Assembly: GCF_019392195.1 (NCBI RefSeq)
Contig: NZ_JAHXKI010000002.1
Span: 2,232,001 to 2,296,000 of the forward strand
Source: Marinobacter sp. F4206
GTDB taxonomy: Bacteria > Pseudomonadota > Gammaproteobacteria > Pseudomonadales > Oleiphilaceae
Length of the DNA: 64,000 bases
Direction of reading: 5' to 3'
The stretch's first letter is position 1; each line of letters opens with the position of its first letter. The position numbers were made by a program, and so were the translations under genes. The notes beneath the pieces were generated by a model that was not told where the DNA came from, did not search any database, and saw nothing but the letters and a program-made list of their open reading frames with translations. Of the stretch, positions 28,954 to 37,834 are shown piece by piece.

Positions 28954-29988
28954 ATGGATATTACTGAACTGCTTGCCTTTTCGGCCAAACAGGGTGCGTC
29001 CGACTTGCACCTGTCTGCTGGCCTGCCGCCGATGATTCGTGTTGACGGCGATGTACGTCGGATCAACCTGCCGCCCATGGAACACAAAGAGGTCCACGGG
29101 CTGATCTACGACATCATGAACGACAAGCAGCGTAAGGACTACGAGGAATTCCTGGAAACCGACTTCTCGTTCGAAGTTCCGGGTGTCGCCCGCTTCCGTG
29201 TTAACGCCTTCAATCAGAACCGGGGCTCCGGCGCAGTATTCCGGACCATCCCCTCCAAGGTCCTGACCATGGAAGATCTGGGCATGGGGCAGACGTTCAA
29301 GGACATTTCCTCGGTACCCCGCGGCCTCGTGCTGGTGACCGGGCCGACCGGCTCCGGTAAGTCCACCACGCTGGCGGCGATGATGGATTACATCAACGAT
29401 ACCCGGTATGAGCACATCCTCACCATTGAGGATCCAATCGAATTCGTTCACGAGTCCAAGAAGTGCCTGGTGAACCAGCGGGAAGTGCACCGGGATACCC
29501 TGGGGTTTAATGAGGCGCTCCGGTCCGCCCTGCGGGAAGACCCTGACATCATCCTGGTGGGCGAGCTTCGTGACCTTGAGACCATCCGTCTCGCCCTGAC
29601 GGCGGCGGAGACCGGTCACCTGGTATTCGGCACCCTGCACACCACCTCGGCCGCCAAGACCATCGACCGTGTGGTCGACGTATTCCCGGCGGAAGAGAAG
29701 TCCATGGTCCGCTCCATGTTGTCGGAGTCGCTGCAGGCAGTTATTTCCCAGACCCTGATGAAGAAGATGGGCGGCGGCCGGATTGCAGCCCACGAGATCA
29801 TGATCGGAACCGCGGCCATTCGAAACCTCATCCGTGAGGACAAGATTGCCCAGATGTATTCGGCCATCCAGACCGGTGGCTCCCTGGGGATGCAGACGCT
29901 GGACCAGTGTCTGGAGCGGCTGCTGCAGAAGGGCCTGGTTTCCCGGGATGCCGCCCGTGCCAAAGCCAAGATGCCGGATAACTTCTGA
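28954..29988 (+). CDS. pilT: Type IV pilus retraction ATPase PilT
   Basis: The 344-residue hexameric ATPase drives pilus retraction in twitching motility. Walker A GPTGSGKSTTLAAM (about 130), Asp box ILTIEDPIEFVH, Walker B-like DPDIILVGELRDLETIRLAL and the C-terminal AIRNLIREDKIAQMYS motif are present. GAGGA precedes the ATG by 7 bp. Followed by pilU after 41 bp. Confidence 0.96.
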   Translation: MDITELLAFSAKQGASDLHLSAGLPPMIRVDGDVRRINLPPMEHKEVHGLIYDIMNDKQRKDYEEFLETDFSFEVPGVARFRVNAFNQNRGSGAVFRTIPSKVLTMEDLGMGQTFKDISSVPRGLVLVTGPTGSGKSTTLAAMMDYINDTRYEHILTIEDPIEFVHESKKCLVNQREVHRDTLGFNEALRSALREDPDIILVGELRDLETIRLALTAAETGHLVFGTLHTTSAAKTIDRVVDVFPAEEKSMVRSMLSESLQAVISQTLMKKMGGGRIAAHEIMIGTAAIRNLIREDKIAQMYSAIQTGGSLGMQTLDQCLERLLQKGLVSRDAARAKAKMPDNF

Positions 29989-30029
29989 TCCGCGACTGAC
30001 AAGAAACAAGAATCGCCACAGGTACTCTC

Positions 30030-31151
30030 ATGGAATTTGAAAAGCTGCTTCGTCTGATGGTTGAAAAAGGGGGCTCGGACCTGTTCATCACGGCAGGTGT
30101 CCCGCCCAGCATGAAGGTGAACGGCAAGGTACTCCCGGTCACCAAGAACGCGCTGACACCGGAGCAGACCCGGGAATTCGTCTACGGCGCCATGAATGAC
30201 AAGCAGCGGGCCGAGTTTGAAGAAAGCCATGAGTGTAACTTCGCCATCAGTGCCCGGGGGATTGGCCGTTTTCGTGTCAGTGCCTTTTTCCAGCGCAATC
30301 TGTGCGGCATGGTGCTGCGTCGGATCGAGGTGAAAATCCCCCAGATCGATGATCTGTCACTGCCGGAGGTGGTCAAGGATCTGGCGATGACCAAACGCGG
30401 GCTGATCATGTTCGTCGGCGCCACCGGCACCGGCAAGTCAACGTCGCTGGCGGCGATGCTTGGTCACCGGAACCGCAACAGTCGGGGCCACATCATCTCC
30501 ATCGAGGACCCGATTGAATTCGTGCACCAGCACCAGGGCTGCATCGTTACCCAACGTGAGGTGGGAATTGATACCGAAAGCTTTGAGGTGGCCCTCAAGA
30601 ACACCCTGCGTCAGGCGCCGGACGTTATCCTGATCGGTGAGGTCCGTACCCGTCAGACCATGGAGTATTCGGTGCAGTTCGCCGAAACCGGTCACCTTTG
30701 CCTGGCGACCCTTCACGCCAACAACGCCAACCAGGCGCTGGACCGGATCATCCAGTTCTTCCCGCCGGAACAGCACAACCAGATCTGGATGGACCTGTCC
30801 CTCAATCTCAAGGCCATCGTGGCCCAGCAGCTGGTCCCGACACCGGATGGCAAGGGTCGGAAGGCGGTCATTGAGGTCCTGATCAATACCCCGCTGGTGG
30901 CGGACATGATCCGAAAGGCCGAAGTGCATAAGCTCAAGGAACTGATGTCCAAGTCCAACGAATCGGGCATGCAGACCTTCGATCAGGCGCTCTACCGGCT
31001 CTACGCGGAAGGTTCCATCACTTACGAAGATGCCCTCGGCCATGCCGACTCGGCCAACGACCTGCGTCTGATGATCAAGTTGGGCGCCGATGCTCAGGGG
31101 GCGGACCAGTTGTCGTCCACCGTCGACAAGCTGTCGATCCAGGACGATTAG
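30030..31151 (+). CDS. pilU: PilT-dependent retraction ATPase PilU
   Basis: The 373-residue PilT paralogue has Walker A GATGTGKSTSLAAMLG, ISIEDPIEFVHQHQG and PDVILIGEVRTRQTMEYSVQ. PilU supports high-force retraction but needs PilT. Its C-terminus (DQLSSTVDKLSIQDD) extends past PilT, as in Pseudomonas. It ends 107 bp before fadL. Confidence 0.95.
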   Translation: MEFEKLLRLMVEKGGSDLFITAGVPPSMKVNGKVLPVTKNALTPEQTREFVYGAMNDKQRAEFEESHECNFAISARGIGRFRVSAFFQRNLCGMVLRRIEVKIPQIDDLSLPEVVKDLAMTKRGLIMFVGATGTGKSTSLAAMLGHRNRNSRGHIISIEDPIEFVHQHQGCIVTQREVGIDTESFEVALKNTLRQAPDVILIGEVRTRQTMEYSVQFAETGHLCLATLHANNANQALDRIIQFFPPEQHNQIWMDLSLNLKAIVAQQLVPTPDGKGRKAVIEVLINTPLVADMIRKAEVHKLKELMSKSNESGMQTFDQALYRLYAEGSITYEDALGHADSANDLRLMIKLGADAQGADQLSSTVDKLSIQDD

Positions 31152-31165
31152 ACGAAAGTCGTAAA

Positions 31166-31180
31166 TGGTTAGCATAACCA
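31166..31180. repeat. Palindrome between pilU and the FadL gene
   Basis: TGGTTA-gca-TAACCA is a perfect 6-bp inverted repeat, 18 bp upstream of the predicted -35 box of the FadL gene. It may be an operator; there is no T-run to make it a terminator. Confidence 0.4.
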
Positions 31181-31197
31181 ACTGATAGGATTGGCAT

Positions 31198-31227
31198 TTG
31201 AGGCCAGTCCCCTGTGCTGCGTATACT
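31198..31227 (+). promoter_or_regulatory. Predicted sigma-70 promoter of the FadL gene
   Basis: TTGAGG and TATACT are separated by 18 bp, and the ATG lies about 31 bp after the -10 box with AAGGAG between. Confidence 0.55.
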
Positions 31228-31258
31228 CCGCGCCGAATCAATAAGGAGATACCTGCAC

Positions 31259-32626
31259 ATGAGATCCACACTGCTTGCACGAGCCGTCCGCCTGTCCACA
31301 CTGGCCGCCGTTACTGCGCCGGCTACGGTGCTTGCCGGCGGGTTTTCCCTGAACGAGCAAAGCGCCAGTGCCATGGGGACGGCCAATGCCGGTGCGGCGG
31401 CCAACCCGGAAAACGCCACCACCGTTCTGTTCAATCCCGCCGGCATGAGCCAGCTATCCGGAACCAATATCTCCTTCGGTGCGGCAGTGCTGGATATTGA
31501 CGCGGAAGCGAAGCGGGACAGTATTTCCGTCACCCGTGACAACCCGGCGGTTCCGGTTCAGCCGGCCTCTAACGGCGGTGATATTGCCGATCCTGCGGTT
31601 CTGCCCAACTTTTACCTGACCCATGAAGTCAGCGATGAGATCGACGTCGGCTTCGGTATTCACGCGCCCTATGGTTTGGCCGCGGATTACGACGACGATT
31701 TCGCAGGCCGCTTCTTTGCCGATAAAACCGAGCTTACGGCCATTGCCTTCACCCCCTCTGTCTCCGTCAGCAACGGCCAGGGGCTTTCCATGGGCGCAGG
31801 GCTTAACCTGATTTACGCCGAGGGTCGCCTTACCCGTTATCAGGATCTGAGTTCAACGGCCGGACCGGCAGCGCTTGCCCTGCCGGAGCCTTACGCCGAT
31901 ATTGAAGGCGACGATGTGGGTGTCACCTTCCGTGTCGGTTTCCTGTATGAGCTGTCGGACCGGACCCAGTTTGGCCTGACCGCGCAGACCGGTACCGAGC
32001 TGGAGCTCAAGGGAGACGCGGAAATCAGCAATGTGCCGGTGCCGCCTGCCTTTGCCAGCACGACCACCTTGAACGAAAAGGTGACCGTGCCCCTGGCTAT
32101 TCCCGAGAGCGTGACCTTTGGTGCCCGTCACCAGTTGACCGACGAGGTCACGGTCCTGGCTGGCGCAACCTACGCCAAGTGGGGGCGTTTTGAGGAGCTG
32201 GATATCATCAGCCGGGATTCAAATGGCGAGATCGCTGGTGTACCGGGTGCCTACATCACCCACATCACCGAGAAATGGAAGAACACCTGGCAGTTCAATC
32301 TGGGTGGAATCTGGCAGGCGACCCCGTCATGGGCCTTCAAGGCGGGTTATGCCTGGGACGAATCACCCGTTGACCAGTTTGTCACCGCCCGCATTCCCTC
32401 GGCAGATCGGCACTGGCTGACCCTGGGCACTCAGTGGAAGGATGTTCAGAGTGGCTGGGCGGTTGACGCGGCGATCGGTACGCTGATCTTCGCCGACGAT
32501 GCAGACGTCGATGACCGGTACTACACACACCAGAACCCGACTCAGCCAAGTTCTCCCGCGAATTACCAGGGTACTTACGAGTTGAGTGCCTGGAGTGCGT
32601 CAGTGCAGGTCAGCAAGGCCTTCTGA
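31259..32626 (+). CDS. fadL: FadL-family outer-membrane long-chain fatty-acid transporter
   Basis: The 455-residue protein has a signal peptide (about 1-26, ending ATVLA). The mature N-terminus GGFSLNEQSASAMGTANAGAA is typical of FadL/OmpP1/TodX, where it forms the hatch. FNPAGMSQLSGTNISFG is the NPA motif. Beta-strand-rich sequence continues to the terminal SASVQVSKAF with a C-terminal Phe. It carries hydrophobic substrates, probably fatty acids, across the outer membrane. The ATG at 31259 has AAGGAG 11 bp upstream; an upstream in-frame ATG is ignored. Confidence 0.9.
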   Translation: MRSTLLARAVRLSTLAAVTAPATVLAGGFSLNEQSASAMGTANAGAAANPENATTVLFNPAGMSQLSGTNISFGAAVLDIDAEAKRDSISVTRDNPAVPVQPASNGGDIADPAVLPNFYLTHEVSDEIDVGFGIHAPYGLAADYDDDFAGRFFADKTELTAIAFTPSVSVSNGQGLSMGAGLNLIYAEGRLTRYQDLSSTAGPAALALPEPYADIEGDDVGVTFRVGFLYELSDRTQFGLTAQTGTELELKGDAEISNVPVPPAFASTTTLNEKVTVPLAIPESVTFGARHQLTDEVTVLAGATYAKWGRFEELDIISRDSNGEIAGVPGAYITHITEKWKNTWQFNLGGIWQATPSWAFKAGYAWDESPVDQFVTARIPSADRHWLTLGTQWKDVQSGWAVDAAIGTLIFADDADVDDRYYTHQNPTQPSSPANYQGTYELSAWSASVQVSKAF

Positions 32627-32637
32627 TTCCGATGTAA

Positions 32638-32663
32638 GGCTGATCAGCGCCCGCTGATCAGCC
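32638..32663. terminator. Perfect palindrome at the fadL / YRGQ-protein convergence
   Basis: GGCTGATCAGCG-cc-CGCTGATCAGCC is a 12-bp perfect inverted repeat 11 bp past the fadL stop. It contains the TGA of the convergent minus-strand gene. A strong hairpin without a T-run, so Rho-independent termination is uncertain. Confidence 0.55.
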
Positions 32664-33032
32664 AATGACCTGGCCGCGGTAGATCACCTTCTTCTTCCGT
32701 GCCTGGTTCGCTTCTGTCTCCGCGCTGCTTGCCTCAACCGCCGGTCTGCTGTCTTCGGCGATTTCCTGGCCCCGGTACATCCGTTTCGGCACGTCTTCAG
32801 CTTCGCTTGCTAAGGCTAGCTGCGGCACTTTTTCCTGCAGTGCTTCCCAGGTGCGCGTCAGGTGACTCGAGCGTGTTTTGCTCGCGTACTCCGCCAACTG
32901 CTGCTCCAGGTGTTCTTCCGTAAGGTGCAATTTCACGCCGAATTCGGAGCGAATCAGGCGGCGGCACTGGTGAACCAGCTTCAGCAGGCCCGGATCCAGC
33001 AGCCAGCTTCGTTCAGATGCCATAGATGTCAT
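32658..33032 (-). CDS. Uncharacterised protein with two YRGQ motifs (DUF4278-like)
   Basis: The 124-residue protein has an N-terminal helical part (LLDPGLLKLVHQCRRLIRSE, LTEEHLEQQLAEYASK) and two short repeats, RMYRGQEI and VIYRGQVIG, the last at the very C-terminus. The YRG motif recalls DUF4278 proteins, but the match is weak. It has no signal peptide. The ATG at 33032 is preferred because GAGG lies 8 bp upstream. Function unknown. Confidence 0.65.
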   Translation of the reverse strand: MTSMASERSWLLDPGLLKLVHQCRRLIRSEFGVKLHLTEEHLEQQLAEYASKTRSSHLTRTWEALQEKVPQLALASEAEDVPKRMYRGQEIAEDSRPAVEASSAETEANQARKKKVIYRGQVIG

Positions 33033-33273
33033 GGTTACGACCTCGGACTCGTGTGTCACAACATGGCGCTGCCTGGTTTAAGTGGGACTGGCGAGCGCCG
33101 ACACTGTAAATGAAGCGAATTTCGTGCCGCATACGCATGAAAGTCCGGGAAGCGGCGGAATAAGTGGTCGGGAGGCGAGCTGGGTGGGCTTTGTTAGGGC
33201 GTTCTCGCGAAGAAGTTACGCTTTTTTAAGGTGCATTTTGTGAACTGGCGCCCTGTTTTGGGGGGAGAGTTGA

Positions 33274-33300
33274 GCAAAAAGCACCGGGCTCGTGGCCCGG
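33274..33300 (-). terminator. Intrinsic terminator of polA
   Basis: On the minus strand ACCGGGC-cacga-GCCCGGT is followed by GCTTTTT, 26 bp after the polA stop. The rest of the gap between polA and the YRGQ gene (33033-33273) shows no gene. Confidence 0.85.
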
Positions 33301-33325
33301 TACGAGGTGTGGAAGTTGAGGGGCG

Positions 33326-36052
33326 TCAGTGGGCTTCGTCCCAGTTGTCACCGACGCCAGCTTCCACGAGGAGCGGAACGTCCAGTTTGGCCGCCGCTGA
33401 CATCCGTTGCACCAGACCCTCCTTGACCTTGTCCAGCGCGGCTGCCCTGACTTCGAGGATCAGTTCATCGTGCACCTGCATGGTCATCCTGGCGTCGTCG
33501 GCGTGATCCCGCACCAGCCAGTTCTCCACCTCAATCATGGCCCGCTTGATGATGTCGGCGGCGGTACCCTGCATTGGCGCATTGATCGCTGTCCTTTCAG
33601 CGGCCTGTTGCATCTGCTTGTTGCGGGCATTGATCTCCGGGAGATACAGCCGGCGGCCAAACAGGGTTTCCACGAAGCCGTCCTCGTGGGCTTGCTTGCG
33701 GATGTTGTCCATGTACTTGAGCACGCCCGGGTAGCGTTCAAAATACCGGTCGATGTATTCCTGGGCGACTTTGCGCTCGACATCGAGCTGTCGGGACAGA
33801 CCAAAGGCTGACATACCGTAGATCAGGCCAAAGTTGATGGCCTTGGCGCTGCGCCGCTGATCCCCGGACACTTCCTCGACCGGAACGCCGAACACCTCGG
33901 CAGCGGTCGCCTTGTGGATATCCTCGCCCTTTTCAAATGCGGTCAGCAGCCCCTCGTCGCCAGACAGGTGTGCCATGATGCGTAGCTCGATCTGGGAGTA
34001 ATCCGCCGCGACCAGTTTGTAGCCGTCCGGCGCAATAAAGGCCTGGCGAATCCGGCGGCCCTGTTCACTGCGAATGGGAATGTTCTGCAGGTTCGGCTCG
34101 GATGAGGACAGGCGACCGGTGGCGGTTACTGCCTGGTGATAGGAGGTGTGGACCCGGCCGGTGCGGTGGCTGATCAGTTCCGGCAGCGTGTCCGTGTAAG
34201 TGGATTTCAGTTTGCTCAGGCTGCGGTGCTCCAGAATGAGTCGCGGAAGCTCGTGCTCGTGGGCCAGTTCCTGCAGCACGGGCTCGGCCGTCGAGGGAGC
34301 ACCTTTCGGGGTTTTCTTGATGACCGGCAGTCCCATTTTGTCGTAGAAGATCGCCTGCAGTTGCTTGGGTGAGCCGAGATTGAACGTCTCGCCCGCCACC
34401 TCGTGGGCTTCCTGTTCCAGTTCGGCCATGCGTTCGGCCAATTCCTGGCTATGCCTGCGAAGGGTGCTGGCATTGATCAGGGTGCCCCGTTGCTCCATCC
34501 GTGACAGAACCGGCACCAGAGGCAGGTCGATCTCCCGGTACACCGAGGCCAGCTTGCCGGTTTTTTCCAGCAGGGGCTTGAGGGTCTGGTGCAGGCGAAG
34601 GGTAATGTCGGCGTCTTCTGCCGCGTAGGGGCCGGCTTTCTCCAGTTCTATCTGGTTGAATGTCAGCTGCTTGGCGCCCTTGCCAGCAATGGATTCGAAG
34701 GTAATGGTGGCTTCATCCAGGTACTGTCGGGCCAGGCTGTCCATGTCGTGGCGCGTGACCACGGAATTAAGCACATAGGACTCCAGCATGGTGTCTTCAG
34801 CGATGCCTTCGAGGTTGATGCCGTGGTTGGCCAGCACGTTCTTGTCGTACTTGAGGTTCTGTCCGACTTTCGCCTGTTGCGGATCCTCCAGCAGTGGCTT
34901 CAACTGGTTCAGGACCGCGTCCCGATCCAGTTGCTCGGGCGCGCCCATGTAGTCGTGGGCCAGCGGGACATAGGCCGCTTCGCCGGGCTCAACGGCAAAG
35001 GAGACCCCGACCACTTCGGCGTCACTGTAACGGAGGCTGGTGGTTTCGGTGTCGAAGGCGAACAGGTCTGAATTCTTTAACCGTTTGAGCCACGCATCCA
35101 GCTCGCCCTGGTCGGTGACGGTGGCATAGTTCTTTTCCCTGGGCGGATTGCTCGGGGTGTCGGGTGCGTCTTTGGCTTCTTCATTGCCGTTGCCTTGTTC
35201 CAGCTCTGAAACCCAGGTTCGGAACTCGTACTCTTTAAACAGCTCCCGGAGCTGGTCGTCGTCCTGTTGCCGGAGCTTCAGGTCTTCCAGGCCGAAGTCC
35301 AGATCCACATCGGTCTTGATCGTGGCCAGCTCCCGGCTCAGGGGTAGGGTCTCCGTGGCATCGCGAAGGTACTCACCGATCTTGCCCTTGATCTCATTCG
35401 AGTGCTCAATCAGGTTGTCGAGGTCCTGATAGCTGTCGAGCCATTTTACGGCGGTCTTGGGCCCGCATTTGTTGACGCCTGGAATGTTGTCGACCTTGTC
35501 GCCGACCAGGGCCAGGTAGTCGATAATCTGCTCGGGTGTTACCCCGAACTTTTCCCGCACGCCGTCACGGTCCATGCGCGTTTCGGTCATGGTGTTGATC
35601 AGGGTGACGTGATCGCTGACCAGTTGGGCCATGTCCTTATCACCGGTGGATACCACCACATCAATACCTTTGCTGGTAGCCTCGTGGGCGAGGGTGCCGA
35701 TCACGTCGTCCGCCTCCACGCCGGAGACGATCAGCAGTGGCAGGCCCATGGCTTTGACGATCTCGTGAATGGGCTCTATCTGACAGGCAAGGTCCTCCGG
35801 CATGGGCGGACGGTTGGCCTTGTACTCTTCATACATGTCATGGCGGAAGGTCTTGCCCTTGGCGTCAAACACCACCACCATCTTCGAGCCCGGAAAGTCC
35901 TGCTCCAGGCGCCGGAGCATGCTGATCACACCCTTGATGGCGCCAGTGGGCTGGTTCTTGCTGGTGGTCAGGGGCGGAAGGGCATGGTAGGCGCGGAAAA
36001 GGTAGGACGAACCGTCCACAAGAACCACAGGCGGAGTCTTTTGCTCAGTCAT
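33326..36052 (-). CDS. polA: DNA polymerase I
   Basis: The 908-residue protein has three domains: an N-terminal 5'-3' exonuclease (LVDGSSYLFRAYHALPPL; GDKDMAQLV; GVNKCGPKTAVKWL), a 3'-5' exonuclease whose acidic pair survives (FAFDTETTSLRYSD), and the polymerase (KLVAADYSQIELRIMAHLSGD, RRSAKAINFGLIYGMSAFGL, MTMQVHDELILEV). It fills gaps, removes RNA primers and works in repair. The ATG at 36052 (MTEQKTPPVVLVDGSSYL) matches the family; the longer frame adds 24 unrelated residues. Confidence 0.97.
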   Translation of the reverse strand: MTEQKTPPVVLVDGSSYLFRAYHALPPLTTSKNQPTGAIKGVISMLRRLEQDFPGSKMVVVFDAKGKTFRHDMYEEYKANRPPMPEDLACQIEPIHEIVKAMGLPLLIVSGVEADDVIGTLAHEATSKGIDVVVSTGDKDMAQLVSDHVTLINTMTETRMDRDGVREKFGVTPEQIIDYLALVGDKVDNIPGVNKCGPKTAVKWLDSYQDLDNLIEHSNEIKGKIGEYLRDATETLPLSRELATIKTDVDLDFGLEDLKLRQQDDDQLRELFKEYEFRTWVSELEQGNGNEEAKDAPDTPSNPPREKNYATVTDQGELDAWLKRLKNSDLFAFDTETTSLRYSDAEVVGVSFAVEPGEAAYVPLAHDYMGAPEQLDRDAVLNQLKPLLEDPQQAKVGQNLKYDKNVLANHGINLEGIAEDTMLESYVLNSVVTRHDMDSLARQYLDEATITFESIAGKGAKQLTFNQIELEKAGPYAAEDADITLRLHQTLKPLLEKTGKLASVYREIDLPLVPVLSRMEQRGTLINASTLRRHSQELAERMAELEQEAHEVAGETFNLGSPKQLQAIFYDKMGLPVIKKTPKGAPSTAEPVLQELAHEHELPRLILEHRSLSKLKSTYTDTLPELISHRTGRVHTSYHQAVTATGRLSSSEPNLQNIPIRSEQGRRIRQAFIAPDGYKLVAADYSQIELRIMAHLSGDEGLLTAFEKGEDIHKATAAEVFGVPVEEVSGDQRRSAKAINFGLIYGMSAFGLSRQLDVERKVAQEYIDRYFERYPGVLKYMDNIRKQAHEDGFVETLFGRRLYLPEINARNKQMQQAAERTAINAPMQGTAADIIKRAMIEVENWLVRDHADDARMTMQVHDELILEVRAAALDKVKEGLVQRMSAAAKLDVPLLVEAGVGDNWDEAH

Positions 36053-36139
36053 GTCAAAACGGGTCCGGATTCTGATTGAAGCGTTGGTTGGCTTGTGCAA
36101 ATCTGTACTTAATTCGATTGGCAAAAGGGTATCACGAAA

Positions 36140-36481
36140 ATGAAACGATTCGCCTTTCCGGGAGCGTTACTGCTTGCCTGTTTTTCCGGGGCGGTTATTG
36201 CCCAGGATGACGGAGCGCTGGATGAGACGCTCGTGGAAACCCCGGACGAGCCCGTGGTGATCTCGGATTACCAGTCCACCAGCGAGGGACCGCAGATTGT
36301 CATCCGTCCCGGAGAAGAAGAAGTTTTCTACGAGTACCGGGTAAACGGCCAGCTCATGGAGATCAAGGTAGTGCCTGAGGTTGGCCCGGAATACTACCTC
36401 GTGCCGTCGGACGGTGGCGGCTGGATCCGGGAAACCGAGTCCGACATGCTGGTGCCGAGCTGGGTGCTGTTTCGCTGGTAG
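36140..36481 (+). CDS. DUF2782 periplasmic protein
   Basis: The 113-residue protein has a signal peptide (MKRFAFPGALLLACFSGAVIA). The mature part is acidic and then carries IRPGEEEVFYEYRVNGQLMEIKVVPEVGPEYYLV, the DUF2782 core. It lies divergent from polA, as in Pseudomonas. Function unknown. Confidence 0.85.
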   Translation: MKRFAFPGALLLACFSGAVIAQDDGALDETLVETPDEPVVISDYQSTSEGPQIVIRPGEEEVFYEYRVNGQLMEIKVVPEVGPEYYLVPSDGGGWIRETESDMLVPSWVLFRW

Positions 36482-36489
36482 CAGGGCCG

Positions 36490-36515
36490 ATTCCTGGGTC
36501 GGAACCAGGAATTTT
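36490..36515 (+). terminator. Intrinsic terminator of the DUF2782 gene
   Basis: ATTCCTGG and CCAGGAAT form a perfect 8-bp stem followed by TTT, 8 bp after the stop. Confidence 0.75.
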
Positions 36516-36659
36516 GGTGCGCCGGGTTCGTCCATTAGCTTTTAGTATGAACATTCTAATTTTTCTCCGTAACCTGAAAGTCGAAATTCAGATAAGGCCT
36601 GCGGTTAACGCTCGGCCGCTGGACCGGAAGTGCTTTCAGAAAACCTAAGGAGAAACGCT

Positions 36660-37073
36660 ATGGGTAAACTCAAGTCGTATCAGGAACAGATCCAGGAAAT
36701 CGTTGAGAAAGGCATCAACACCGCGGAAGAGCAGCAGAAGAAGCTGGCGGCAAAGCCGTTCGAATACGCAGAGAAGCTGGAGTCCGAAGCTCGCGAATAC
36801 AGCGTGAAGACTCTGCGCAAGCGTTACAATGGCTACAGCGAAAATCTGTTTGATCAGCTGCGTAGCTTGAACAGCCGTTTCGGTAGCTTCGCTGCGGACC
36901 TGGTTGCCAAGCTGGAGAAGGAAGCAGCGGATACTGTTTCTGAAACCGCTGACGAGGTTACCAGCGCCGCGCAAAGCGCCAAGGCGTCTGTAACGACCAA
37001 GAAGCCGGCTGCACGCAAGACCACCGCGCGCAAGAGCACCGCTTCTGCGAAGAAGACGACTGCGTCTGCCTAA
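36660..37073 (+). CDS. Phasin-like protein with histone-H1-like Lys/Ala tail
   Basis: The 137-residue protein has two parts. Residues 1-95 are amphipathic helix (YQEQIQEIVEKGINTAEEQQ, LEKEAADTVSETADEVTSA), as in phasins. Residues about 105-137 are Lys/Ala/Thr repeats (KKPAARKTTARKSTASAKK), as in histone H1, AlgP and the tail of Pseudomonas PhaF. It may coat storage granules and bind nucleic acid, or be a nucleoid-associated protein. AAGGAG lies 7 bp before the ATG. No PHA genes are nearby, so the phasin role is inferred only from architecture. Confidence 0.7.
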   Translation: MGKLKSYQEQIQEIVEKGINTAEEQQKKLAAKPFEYAEKLESEAREYSVKTLRKRYNGYSENLFDQLRSLNSRFGSFAADLVAKLEKEAADTVSETADEVTSAAQSAKASVTTKKPAARKTTARKSTASAKKTTASA

Positions 37074-37110
37074 GACGCCTGAGACGGCACCGAGTGTCGG
37101 TGCCCTCAAT

Positions 37111-37149
37111 AAAAAAAGGCGGAGGCTGTTTGGCCTCCGCCCTTTTTTT
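37111..37149. terminator. Bidirectional intrinsic terminator
   Basis: AAAAAAAGGCGGAGGC and GCCTCCGCCTTTTTTT give a 9-bp GC stem with A- and T-tracts. A second hairpin, GGCACCGA-gtg-TCGGTGCC (37086-37104), precedes it on the phasin side. Confidence 0.92.
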
Positions 37150-37183
37150 GTGTCCAGGCATTTCAAACGTAGGCTGCCGGGGA

Positions 37184-37831
37184 TTATTCGCTTTCGGAAT
37201 CATTCAGTGACACGGTGCGTGCTTCCCCCGTTACTTCTTCCAGGCGCCTGATGTCTGCCTCGAATTCGGCTTTCAGTTCGTCGATTTCCCGGTTCTGGAC
37301 ACTGATTTCCCGCTCCAGATCACGAATCTGGGATTCCAGGCGCCGGATCTTGGCCAGTGTGGCCTCGGGAATCTCGCGGCCGGTGCGCTCCATGTCCGCA
37401 GCGCGGCTCTGTTCATTGTCCAGCTGGCTTGAGATTACCGCGATGTTGCCGCGCTTCAGCTGAATCAGGCCCTCGAGTTCACGAACCTTTCGGTGCATGG
37501 CGCGGACCGCCTGATCCGGATGGCTGTACCGCTTCAGAAGCTGGCGGTCCTTTTCGCGCTGAATCTCCAGCTCTTTCTGCCGCTGCTTTTCGGCTTCCCG
37601 GGCGGCGATTTCCTCTTTGGTCGGCGCCGGGGGGACGGTTTCAATCACCCGGCCGTTATTGCCGAGAATGTCGTAGCCCCGTTTGGTCGCTTTCTGGGGA
37701 ATGGTGTTGCTGATGACAACCTGACCGTTTTCATCCGTGTACCGGTACATGCCAGCGTGAGCGGTGGAAATAATTCCCAGCGCCAATGCCATCCCGGCAG
37801 CGATTCTGAGTGGAGTGAAACGGTTGGTCAT
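37184..37831 (-). CDS. DUF4124 periplasmic protein with coiled coil
   Basis: The 215-residue protein has a signal peptide (ending STAHA, about residue 26) and the DUF4124 motif MYRYTDENGQVVISNTIPQ. Long charged helices follow (TKEEIAAREAEKQRQKELEI; LRRIESQIRDLEREIS-type heptads), indicating a coiled coil. Function unknown. It lies 3 bp after pyrE on the same strand. Confidence 0.82.
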   Translation of the reverse strand: MTNRFTPLRIAAGMALALGIISTAHAGMYRYTDENGQVVISNTIPQKATKRGYDILGNNGRVIETVPPAPTKEEIAAREAEKQRQKELEIQREKDRQLLKRYSHPDQAVRAMHRKVRELEGLIQLKRGNIAVISSQLDNEQSRAADMERTGREIPEATLAKIRRLESQIRDLEREISVQNREIDELKAEFEADIRRLEEVTGEARTVSLNDSESE

Positions 37832-37834
37832 TAA

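Noticed and set aside
36053..36139. LexA box in the polA/DUF2782 divergent region
   Set aside because: No CTGT-N8-ACAG match in the 87 bp.
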